Shown in pieces: positions 5,654-12,647 of a DNA stretch of 16,131 bases. The notes beneath the pieces were generated by a model. It ran no database searches. It worked only from the letters and a program-made list of their open reading frames with translations, and was not told the origin of the DNA. Origin of the DNA: Candidatus Odinarchaeota archaeon (GTDB lineage Archaea; Asgardarchaeota; Baldrarchaeia; Baldrarchaeales; DXJG01); the NCBI GenBank assembly GCA_021158895.1, contig JAGGSW010000099.1, forward strand, positions 1 through 16,131. The letters are read 5' to 3'. The position numbers and the translations under genes were made by a program. Every line of letters begins with the position of its first letter. The first letter of the stretch is position 1.

Positions 5654-7935
5654 ATTTTTACCTTTTTACGTCCTAAAAGAATTAGCTTTTCATCCTTAAT
5701 TATATGTTGCAATTTAACACTAAAAGTGTCTATTATCTTCCATGTTTTTTGCTTATCAACAGACGTTCTTCGCAAAAAACAACGTAAAATAGAAGTAAAA
5801 TCGTATTGTTGTGAAGCTTTAGCTTTCATATTGCCTGCACCTACCGTTTTTATGAGTAGTTTTTGTGTTAAAACGTTTTCACTCACGCTTACGTTAAAGA
5901 TAATTGATGTTCTAATCCACACATGAATAGAGAACTCCAAATACAAGGGAGTATAAAACTCCCTAGAGAAATTAAATCTAACAACATATATTCCCGGTTG
6001 AAAACCTGATGGAACATGCCATAAATAAAAAATACTTCCATTATCGTCGGTTAACCCCTCTAAGATAATTTTATTACCGTTTAATTCAGCGAAAACTGTG
6101 ACGTTAGAAACGGGATTCTGATTAAAAGCATCTAAAACAAGAATTTCAAAGCCACAGTTTTCACCCCTACAAATATCTAATGAAGATATGTTAATGGAAA
6201 CATCAAACACGGATTTTACAGCAATTGAAACATTGCAAAAGCTAACATCATAGTTAATCTCGTTAAATGTAACATTCAAAACATGAAAACCAACATTCTC
6301 ATTAGATGAAATATTCAAAAGAAATATACTTGAACCATTAAACAAGGAGACGTTGAACAATTCAACATTATCCCAATAAACCTGAACACTACCATTTAAA
6401 GGAACATTGTCGTCAGAACAAACATAAACATTAACCATAACACTCTCCTTCCTTAAAACTTCAGAGCAATTAACAGAAACATAAGTTAGAGAAACTTCCC
6501 TAAAAAACTGTTCCCAAATAACCGAAGAATTCTCGTAAACCACTGGATCCCTAGTATCCATGAACCACCCTGCAACATGGCGATAACCAGGCAAAGCATT
6601 TGCATAAGTAGCGGGAATTTCAACTTGAAACTCGCTGTAACCACTCTCATTAGTAACTTTAAAGCCACTAAGCGGAAACTCCATAGGCCATTCACCAAAA
6701 AGAGAAACATTAACACCAGAAACACTCAACCCGGTAAAATTATCAACAACCCTAAACGAAACCCAGTAACTCTCACCAACATAAACCACGTTCGGAAACT
6801 TCTCAACAACTTCAACTTTTAAAGGCCTAGGCAAAAATTTCGGAAGTATAAGCATGTTATTCGAAGGATTGAAAGTTTCATTACCTAAAAACTCAGCATA
6901 TACAGAAAAACTCCCAGAATAAGGCGGAGAAAAATTAAACTCAAAAACACCACTACCATTAGTTACACCAGTCACATTAAACACGGTAGTGTTTCTCCAA
7001 TCAAAAACAAAAGCACGCACTTCACCGGATGAAATAGGAGAATCCAAAACATCATCAAAAAGCTTCACAAACACCCTAACAGGTTCAAGAGCATAAGAAA
7101 CTTCTTGTTCATCTCTCATAGCAGTATTTCCAATAAAATCATATTCCAATTCTATCCGTGTTGGTTTAGAAAAGTTAGATAAACCAGAAGAAACCTCCAC
7201 AACAAATGTAAACCAACCTGCCTCATAATCCTCATTTTCAAAACTGTGAATTTCAATAGTATAATTACCAGAAAAACCATTAGGATCAAACTCAACATTA
7301 AACTCGCCATTTAAATCCGTCACCGTAGAATTACTCAAAACTAAACTTCCATTAGGAGAGAAAACACTAAAAGAAACATTATTACTCACAACAGGAAAAC
7401 TGGAGTTATGTTCATTAAACAACCTAAAAGTTAAAATCACACTCGAATTATCAATAGGAGGATCAGGATGAACATATTTTAAAGAACAGTTTTGACCAGC
7501 CCTAACAACAGTAAAAAACACAGTTTTAGAATCACTAGCATAAGGACTACCACTAGTATCGGAAGGTAAATCCGCAGCCTCCACAGAAACCTTAGCCCAA
7601 CCATCAGTACCATTAACGCCTGGATCCCAATCAGAAGGGTCAAGATAAAACGTCACCACACGAGTTACAGCACCGTAATCAGAGAAACTACTGTCTCCTA
7701 CAGTAGAAGAATTAAACCCAATGCTAAAAGTAGCAAGAGTATAAGAAGACCCTTCAACAAAATAACTACCATTAACAAAAACAGGTTCACCAACCTCATA
7801 AACCATTTTATCAACCTCAACATAATAAACCACAGCTGTAGCCGGACTAGCAACACTAATACCAACTAAACCTAGGAAAAACAGCACCAAAACCAAACCT
7901 AAACTAAACTTAATATATCTACCCACATGAACCAA
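5611..7935 (-). CDS. Secreted, heavily N-glycosylatable Ig-like repeat protein
   Basis: This 774-residue protein begins with a signal peptide (hydrophobic residues about 8-29, cleavage likely near A30-A35). The body is all-beta, with repeated Ig-like/macroglobulin-type modules carrying the recurring pattern D.NG.F.F.F.P...G.Y, for example near DLNGEFNVEFDPNG, TNGSGVFEFNFSPP and DDNGSIFYLWHVPSG. I count 32 N-x-S/T sequons by hand, all before residue about 690. It is probably an extracellular surface or S-layer-associated protein. The last 80 or so residues differ: basic, no sequons, no membrane anchor, and overlapping the end of the Trm112-like gene, which suggests a lost or replaced C-terminus. 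TTG 7935 follows a weak GGG; GTG 7926 is an alternative. The TATA box at 7965-7974 supports its own promoter. Confidence 0.75.
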   Translation of the reverse strand: MVHVGRYIKFSLGLVLVLFFLGLVGISVASPATAVVYYVEVDKMVYEVGEPVFVNGSYFVEGSSYTLATFSIGFNSSTVGDSSFSDYGAVTRVVTFYLDPSDWDPGVNGTDGWAKVSVEAADLPSDTSGSPYASDSKTVFFTVVRAGQNCSLKYVHPDPPIDNSSVILTFRLFNEHNSSFPVVSNNVSFSVFSPNGSLVLSNSTVTDLNGEFNVEFDPNGFSGNYTIEIHSFENEDYEAGWFTFVVEVSSGLSNFSKPTRIELEYDFIGNTAMRDEQEVSYALEPVRVFVKLFDDVLDSPISSGEVRAFVFDWRNTTVFNVTGVTNGSGVFEFNFSPPYSGSFSVYAEFLGNETFNPSNNMLILPKFLPRPLKVEVVEKFPNVVYVGESYWVSFRVVDNFTGLSVSGVNVSLFGEWPMEFPLSGFKVTNESGYSEFQVEIPATYANALPGYRHVAGWFMDTRDPVVYENSSVIWEQFFREVSLTYVSVNCSEVLRKESVMVNVYVCSDDNVPLNGSVQVYWDNVELFNVSLFNGSSIFLLNISSNENVGFHVLNVTFNEINYDVSFCNVSIAVKSVFDVSINISSLDICRGENCGFEILVLDAFNQNPVSNVTVFAELNGNKIILEGLTDDNGSIFYLWHVPSGFQPGIYVVRFNFSREFYTPLYLEFSIHVWIRTSIIFNVSVSENVLTQKLLIKTVGAGNMKAKASQQYDFTSILRCFLRRTSVDKQKTWKIIDTFSVKLQHIIKDEKLILLGRKKVKIHGKVKGFPSLRMF

Positions 7936-7964
7936 ACTTGACCCTTAAACAATACTACAAAAAG

Positions 7965-7974
7965 AAATATAAAG
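7965..7974 (-). promoter_or_regulatory. TATA box of the secreted-protein gene
   Basis: On the minus strand the sequence reads CTTTATATTT, about 30 bases upstream of the TTG start at 7935. It lies in the 57-base gap after the nucleotidyltransferase gene, so the secreted protein can be transcribed separately from the sugar genes. Confidence 0.5.
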
Positions 7975-7992
7975 GGCAACAAAACAAAGCAT

Positions 7993-8739
7993 CTATTTCA
8001 AAAGAAAACCTAACTTCTCATCAACCAACCCATTATCCAACTTCTCATATCTTTCAGTACTTCCCACATCATACCAAAAGGAATCAGTTACATATCCATA
8101 TACTGGTTGCCCACGCTTAATTAAGGCTGGTATAACATCACCAGAAAGATCAATATCATTTCTTTCTTGGGATAATTCATTTAATAGGTTGAAAACAGAT
8201 CCTTCTAGAACTAGGATACCTATGTTAACAGGTTTTTCAAGTTCAGGTTTTTCAACGAAACCCTTAACTCTACCATCATCATCCAGGTCAGCGACACCAA
8301 CCCGAACAGTAAATCTTTTAGCTAAGCCAAGAGTTGCAACACTACCCTTCTCTCTGTGAAAACGTAGCATATCAGATAAATCAATATTCGATAAAATATC
8401 TCCATAGTAAACCACAAAAGTATCGTCTGCACCTATAGCCCCCTGTCTAAAAGCATTCAAAATAGCGCCACCAGTACCCCTAAGAGAAGGATCATCCATA
8501 ACATATTTAATACTAACACCAAAACGCTTACCATCGTCAAAATAGTTCTTAATCTGCTCAGCCTTATAGTTAACAAGTAAAACAACATCCTTAATACCGT
8601 GATAACCCAAAAGCCTAACAACATATTCCAACAAAGGCTTCTGCTTACCTCCAACAGGAATCATAACCTTCTGAAAATAGTAAGTCAAAGGACGAAGACG
8701 TTTCCCTTCACCACCACACAAAACCACACCAACAACCAT
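7993..8739 (-). CDS. Sugar-1-phosphate nucleotidyltransferase
   Basis: The 248-residue enzyme belongs to the RmlA/GalU/GMP-pyrophosphorylase family, which joins a sugar 1-phosphate to an NTP to form a nucleotide-sugar. The N-terminal nucleotide-binding loop is LCGGEGKRLRPLT (residues 7-19). This is followed by GTGGAIL (88-94), the metal-binding aspartate in YYGDIL (D114), a FVEKP loop, NIGILVL, and FWYDVGSTERY near the end. The protein stops after the catalytic domain, lacking a beta-helix extension. The neighbouring acyltransferase supplies such a fold as a separate protein. The sugar and nucleotide cannot be read from sequence; glucose- or mannose-type substrates are plausible. ATG 8739 is preferred because GGTGAGG lies about nine bases upstream; an in-frame GTG at 8763 would add eight residues. 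Confidence 0.85.
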   Translation of the reverse strand: MVVGVVLCGGEGKRLRPLTYYFQKVMIPVGGKQKPLLEYVVRLLGYHGIKDVVLLVNYKAEQIKNYFDDGKRFGVSIKYVMDDPSLRGTGGAILNAFRQGAIGADDTFVVYYGDILSNIDLSDMLRFHREKGSVATLGLAKRFTVRVGVADLDDDGRVKGFVEKPELEKPVNIGILVLEGSVFNLLNELSQERNDIDLSGDVIPALIKRGQPVYGYVTDSFWYDVGSTERYEKLDNGLVDEKLGFLLK

Positions 8740-8796
8740 AGGCCCAACCTCACCTACATACACATCAAGTCTATTTCAACCATTATTTCATCACAT

Positions 8797-8837
8797 CATT
8801 ATGTCATCTATCAACATAATGAACTTAATAATTATTA
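8797..8837 (-). promoter_or_regulatory. Nucleotidyltransferase promoter with dyad at the start site
   Basis: In the 168-base gap between the acyltransferase and nucleotidyltransferase genes, an AT-rich palindrome TAATAATTATTA (8826-8837) could serve as a TATA element. It would direct a start near 8806 on the minus strand. A perfect 8-bp inverted repeat, CATTATGT (8797-8804) and ACATAATG (8814-8821), straddles that predicted start. A protein bound there would block initiation, so a repressor operator is a reasonable guess. The repeats are seen directly; the regulatory role is inferred. Confidence 0.35.
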
Positions 8838-8907
8838 CCATCAACATCAAACCATCTTTACAATCATCCTTCTTCAAACAAATCTACATAAAATGTTCCT
8901 TAAAATT

Positions 8908-9675
8908 TCAAATCATCGGAATACGCCAATCTTTAGGTACCTCACCAATTTTCCTGGCAGGTACACCTGCAACAATAGTTTTTGGAGGAACATCCCTAAT
9001 AACAACGGATCCAGCACCCACCATAGCCTCAACACCAACCTCAACACCTGGCAAAATCGTAGCATTAGCACCAACACTAGCCCCCCTACGAATAACAGGC
9101 CCCCTCAACTCATAGTCAGTCCTCATCAAATATTTATCATTAGTAAGAACAACATTAGGACCCAAAAAAACATGATCCTCAATCACCGTGTTAAGCGGAA
9201 TGTAAACATTAGATTGAATAGAAACACGCCTACCAACTCTAGAAAAACCATCAATCACAGTATTAGTACCAATCTTACTACCGTCACCGATCTCAGTTCC
9301 CTCACGCACCAAAACATGATGCCCAAACTCCACATCACACCCTATCTTCACATCCTCATAAACAACACAGCCAGAACGCAAAACAACATTATCGCCAATC
9401 TCAACTAACCTTTTATTCACATCAACCTCACATCCCAAACCCTTTAAAGCATCAAGCAAATTCTTCTTACAAGGAAAACCAACAACAACACCATCGCCAA
9501 CAAAACACCGAGACCCAATCCTTACAGGACCCAAAATCGTAACATTACGACCAATCCAAACACCATCACCAATTTCAACCTCACCCAAAATCACACTATG
9601 CTCACCAACAAAACATTTGCCCAAAAAACTAACACGCTTATCAACACGAACACCTTCACCAAACCTAACACTCAA
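8908..9675 (-). CDS. Left-handed beta-helix sugar N-acyltransferase
   Basis: The 255-residue protein is made of hexapeptide repeats ([LIV]Gxxxx), visible at residues 28-66 and 91-225, that form a left-handed parallel beta-helix. Such enzymes transfer acetyl groups from acetyl-CoA to sugars. The second repeat block is WlbB/WbpD-like: EIGDNVVLRSG, FGHHVLV with candidate catalytic histidines at 119-120, VFLGPNVVLTND, and the terminal SVVIRDVPPKTIVAGVPAR signature. WbpD-type enzymes acetylate the 3-amino group of UDP-2-acetamido-3-amino uronic acid. A non-repeat insertion at about 67-90 splits the helix and is unusual for WbpD, resembling LpxD-like or other archaeal variants. Start: TTG 9675, with GAGGTG about eight bases upstream. 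It sits directly after the DegT aminotransferase gene (24-base gap), so the two probably act in sequence. Confidence 0.8.
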   Translation of the reverse strand: MSVRFGEGVRVDKRVSFLGKCFVGEHSVILGEVEIGDGVWIGRNVTILGPVRIGSRCFVGDGVVVGFPCKKNLLDALKGLGCEVDVNKRLVEIGDNVVLRSGCVVYEDVKIGCDVEFGHHVLVREGTEIGDGSKIGTNTVIDGFSRVGRRVSIQSNVYIPLNTVIEDHVFLGPNVVLTNDKYLMRTDYELRGPVIRRGASVGANATILPGVEVGVEAMVGAGSVVIRDVPPKTIVAGVPARKIGEVPKDWRIPMI

Positions 9676-9699
9676 ATAAAATCACCTCTCAAAACACAT

Positions 9700-10800
9700 C
9701 TACAACTGTCTTAAAATCTCTTTAACTTTTTCAACAACAAAATTAGCATCCTCCTCACTAAGAGCAGGATGAACAGGAAGAGAAAAAACCTCTTTAGCAA
9801 CCTTCTCAGCTACAGGAAAACTACCCTCAACAAAACCAAACCCCCTATAACTTGGTTGAAACGGAATAGGAATCGGATAATAAACCTTCGCTTGCACACC
9901 CTCCTTATTCAAATCCTCAAGAATATAATTTCTCTTCTTAGCATCAACCCTAACAGTATACAGATGATATACATGCTTAGCATACTCCGGTTCAAAAGGC
10001 AAAACAAGATCCAAATCAGCAAACTCCTCATTATAAAATCTAGCAATCCTCCTCCTTTTCTCAACAAATCCATCCAATTTCTTAAGTTGAACAAGACCAA
10101 TAGCAGCTTGAATCTCAGGCATCAACAAATTATAACCTAAAAGAATATGCCTATAATCACGAACCTCACCATTAAAACGCAAAAGCCTAGCCCTCTCAGC
10201 AACCTCATCATCACTAGTAACAATAATACCCCCACCACCAGTAGTCATATTCTTCGTAGGCCAAAAACTAAAACAACCAACATGACCAATGCTCCCAACC
10301 TTACGACCCTTATACTCACCACCATGAGCCTGAGCAGCATCCTCAACAACAAACAAACCATACTTCTCAGCAACCTCCAAAACAGGATCCATATCCACGC
10401 AAAGACCATAAAGATGAACAACAACAATACCCTTAGTCCTATCAGAAACAGCATCCTCAATCTTCTCAACATCCAAATTATAAGTCCTTAAATCAATATC
10501 TACAAAAACAGGCTTAGCACCCACAAGACGAATACAATCAGCAGAAGCAATAAAACTAAAAGGAGTAGTAATAACCTCATCCCCCGGACCTATACCCAAA
10601 GCAAGAAGAGCAATATGAAGAGCAGAAGTACCACTATTAACAGCAATACCAAACTTGGCGCCACAATAACCAGCAAACTTCTCCTCAAACTCCCTAACCT
10701 TAGGACCATTCATCAACCAACCACTTTCCAAAACTTCACGAACAGCCTCAAATTCTTCGTGATCAAAAACAGGCTTAGCAATAGAAATAACCCTTTTCAA
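9700..10800 (-). CDS. DegT/DnrJ/EryC1-type sugar aminotransferase
   Basis: This 366-residue enzyme is a PLP-dependent transaminase of the DegT/ArnB/WbpE family, which converts keto nucleotide-sugars to amino sugars with glutamate as donor. Visible landmarks are NSGTSALH (phosphate-binding turn, residues 55-62), GDEVITTPFSF, VVEDAAQAHGG with the PLP-pyridine Asp at 154, and SFWPTKNMTTGGGG with the Schiff-base Lys at 183. GYNLLMPEIQAAIG and the C-terminal YYPIPIP segment follow. An upstream TTG at 10866 would add 22 residues unlike the family. TTG 10800 gives the normal family N-terminus (KRVISIAKPVF) and has GGGG nine bases upstream, so it is chosen. Next to the acyltransferase it probably makes the amino group that is then acetylated. 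Confidence 0.88.
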   Translation of the reverse strand: MKRVISIAKPVFDHEEFEAVREVLESGWLMNGPKVREFEEKFAGYCGAKFGIAVNSGTSALHIALLALGIGPGDEVITTPFSFIASADCIRLVGAKPVFVDIDLRTYNLDVEKIEDAVSDRTKGIVVVHLYGLCVDMDPVLEVAEKYGLFVVEDAAQAHGGEYKGRKVGSIGHVGCFSFWPTKNMTTGGGGIIVTSDDEVAERARLLRFNGEVRDYRHILLGYNLLMPEIQAAIGLVQLKKLDGFVEKRRRIARFYNEEFADLDLVLPFEPEYAKHVYHLYTVRVDAKKRNYILEDLNKEGVQAKVYYPIPIPFQPSYRGFGFVEGSFPVAEKVAKEVFSLPVHPALSEEDANFVVEKVKEILRQL

Positions 10801-10931
10801 CCAAACCAACCCCACAACTATATTCGATAACCATACATCGTTTCTACTATTAAAACCACTCGCCAATTCAAACTAAAACAATTAAACCACATAGCTAAGC
10901 ACAGCTAATATCAAACAACATACAGCCTATT

Positions 10932-11387
10932 TTATTCTTCTCCGCTTAAGCTCCAACTAATAATTCCAGAAACTAAACTAACCGCAGCCAGCACTAGATG
11001 AACCAGAAAACTTCTTAAAACAAACCAACCAAGAAAAATTAAAGCAACACCAACTACTACACTCGCAAAAATATACATTTTCGACTTGGAAAGATTTCTA
11101 AGACCTAAAACCTTAGATGCAACTAAACTTCCGAAATCAAACAGTAAATTCTTCAAATTTACCCAAAACATCAAAAACTCATATAAAAACCTATCCAAAA
11201 AAGAACCTCTAATAACAATTGGCTTTTCAAACGGCCTCAAGAAACGTAAATCAACTCCTTTAGCACCACAATTCTCACATTTCAAAAATAAAATCCTCTT
11301 CCCTTGGCATTCTTCAACACCAAAATAGTTCTCCCATCCACAAACCCCACATTTAACAAGACACCGTTTTTCCTTACCCTCACTCAT
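10932..11387 (-). CDS. Zinc-ribbon protein with two C-terminal membrane helices
   Basis: I do not recognise a family for this 151-residue protein. The N-terminal domain has two CxxC pairs (C13/C16 and C37/C40) about 20 residues apart, typical of a zinc ribbon. A middle segment (about 50-103) is amphipathic with aromatic residues (DRFLYEFLMFW), possibly membrane-associated. Two hydrophobic stretches at about 104-125 and 126-147 form a tight transmembrane hairpin, and the tail is acidic. The ribbon is expected in the cytoplasm. ATG 11387 is preceded by GAGGT at about nine bases. It lies between the epimerase and aminotransferase genes on the same strand. A link to glycan assembly is suggested only by position. 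Confidence 0.7.
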   Translation of the reverse strand: MSEGKEKRCLVKCGVCGWENYFGVEECQGKRILFLKCENCGAKGVDLRFLRPFEKPIVIRGSFLDRFLYEFLMFWVNLKNLLFDFGSLVASKVLGLRNLSKSKMYIFASVVVGVALIFLGWFVLRSFLVHLVLAAVSLVSGIISWSLSGEE

Positions 11388-11625
11388 CCTATAAACCTCA
11401 ATAATAAAATTAACCTATAGGGTATTTAAACCAACCGCATCACCACCAAAAAACAACCTAATGAACCACTACTAAGCTTACAAGGTATAAAATAGTTAAA
11501 AATAGTTAACCTTAACATATCTTGCAATATTATAGTGTTTGCAGTCTAAAGATTAGTAGTTTTACAACATACAACAAACTCTTAAAATTTTTAGACAAAA
11601 CAAGCAAAAACCATAAACTCACTTG
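11388..11625. promoter_or_regulatory. AT-rich intergenic region with ATAGTTAA repeats
   Basis: No gene was recognised in these 238 bases between the epimerase stop and the zinc-ribbon membrane protein start. The segment contains a tandem direct repeat AATAGTTAA at 11491-11499 and 11501-11509. The second copy continues into ATAGTTAAC (11502-11510), the same 9-mer found at both ends of the IS607 element upstream. It could be an old insertion or excision scar, or simply AT-rich coincidence. Confidence 0.35.
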
Positions 11626-12588
11626 TTAAACAGTTTTCCTCCCGTAGTTCTCCCTAAACCACGCAATAGTCTCAAGCAATCCATCTCTTAAATCCACTTT
11701 AGGCTCAAAACCCAAAACTTTCCCTGCCCTACTAATATCAGCACAACTATACCTAATATCACCAGGACGAGGCTCCGAGTAAACAGGCTCAACATCAACA
11801 CCTACCAACTCGATAAGCAGCCTAGCAAGCTCATTAATACTCGTACACCTACCACTCCCAACATTAAAAACCCCACCAACAGCATTTTTCGAAAACATAG
11901 CCAAAAAATTAGCCTCAACAACATCTTTCACATAAACAAAATCCCTAACCTGACTGCCATCACCAAAAATAACAGGAGGCTTACCCTCAAGCAACCTATT
12001 AACAAAAATGGAAATAACACCGCTATAAGGACCATAAACCTGCCTAGGACCATAAACATTAAAGTAACGTAAAACAACAGTCTCCAAACCATAAACACGG
12101 TAAAAAACCCTACAATAAAACTCACCAGCCAACTTAGAAACACCATAAGGAGAAATAGGATCCAAAACATCATCCTCACACCTAGGAACCCCGCGGCCCT
12201 CACCATAAACAGCACAAGAACCAGCAAAAACAAAACGCTTAACACCTGCATCAACACAAGCCTTCAAAACATTCAAAGTACCACCAACATTAACATCCTC
12301 AACCAAAACAGGATTCTCAACAGAAACAGGAACACTCACCAAAGCAGCCAAATGAAAAACAACATCAACACCCTCAACAACCCTCCCAACAACATCCTTA
12401 CCCCTAACATCACCACGAACCAAAACAAAACCATCACGACCAAAATGATGCTTCAAGTTCTCCACCCTACCAGAAGAAAAATCATCCAACACAACAACCT
12501 CAAAACCCTCACCCAACAACCTATCAACCAAATGACTCCCAATAAACCCACCACCACCAGTAACCAAAACCCTAGAATAACCACGCAC
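11626..12588 (-). CDS. NAD-dependent sugar epimerase/dehydratase (GalE-like)
   Basis: The 320-residue protein is an extended short-chain dehydrogenase of the UDP-glucose 4-epimerase type, acting on nucleotide-sugars with bound NAD. The Rossmann loop TGGGGFIGSHL (residues 10-20), the acidic LDDFSSG turn, the catalytic Ser in GSCAVYG (S124) and YxxxK (Y148, K152) are present. RYFNVYGPRQ, RDFVYVKDVVEA and PGDIRYSCADIS follow. It could be a UDP-glucose/GlcNAc 4-epimerase or a related dehydratase; substrate is not readable. GTG 12588 is preferred: GGTGG lies five bases upstream and the Rossmann strand then begins six residues in. An ATG at 12633 lies inside the IS607 end, overlapping the tnpB stop, and is rejected. 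The insertion lies only about 35 bp upstream and has probably separated this gene from its native promoter. Confidence 0.85.
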   Translation of the reverse strand: MRGYSRVLVTGGGGFIGSHLVDRLLGEGFEVVVLDDFSSGRVENLKHHFGRDGFVLVRGDVRGKDVVGRVVEGVDVVFHLAALVSVPVSVENPVLVEDVNVGGTLNVLKACVDAGVKRFVFAGSCAVYGEGRGVPRCEDDVLDPISPYGVSKLAGEFYCRVFYRVYGLETVVLRYFNVYGPRQVYGPYSGVISIFVNRLLEGKPPVIFGDGSQVRDFVYVKDVVEANFLAMFSKNAVGGVFNVGSGRCTSINELARLLIELVGVDVEPVYSEPRPGDIRYSCADISRAGKVLGFEPKVDLRDGLLETIAWFRENYGRKTV

Positions 12589-12619
12589 ATCAACCACCAC
12601 ACAAACATCACACCGTTCT

Positions 12620-12647
12620 CGGATAGTTAACATTTTATTACTATCCG
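12620..12647 (-). ncRNA. Terminal hairpin of IS607, candidate guide-RNA 3' end
   Basis: CGGATAGT (12620-12627) and ACTATCCG (12640-12647) form an 8-bp perfect stem around a 12-base loop that includes the tnpB stop codon. In TnpB systems the guide RNA overlaps the 3' end of tnpB and runs past the element end into flanking DNA. A second, GC-rich paired region lies about 30 bases upstream in tnpB at 12674-12706 (GCTTT 12679-12683 with AAAGC 12697-12701). Whether an RNA is made is inferred. Confidence 0.4.

Noticed and set aside
8599..9408. 269-codon plus-strand open frame
   Set aside because: It is a shadow of the nucleotidyltransferase and acetyltransferase. The long frame, full of Asn, Thr, His and Ile, results from the A+C bias that removes T- and G-containing stop codons.
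11491..11510. Short tandem repeat as a possible CRISPR start
   Set aside because: Only two 9-base units separated by one base, with no spacers or cas genes in the window.
12352..12630. 92-codon plus-strand open frame opposite the epimerase
   Set aside because: It is a low-complexity Asn/Thr/Pro shadow caused by the A+C bias, and the epimerase on the other strand has clear motifs.
12589..12633. ATG start for the epimerase at 12633
   Set aside because: It lies inside the IS607 end and overlaps the tnpB stop. The extra 15 residues are unlike the family, and GTG 12588 has a good ribosome binding site.
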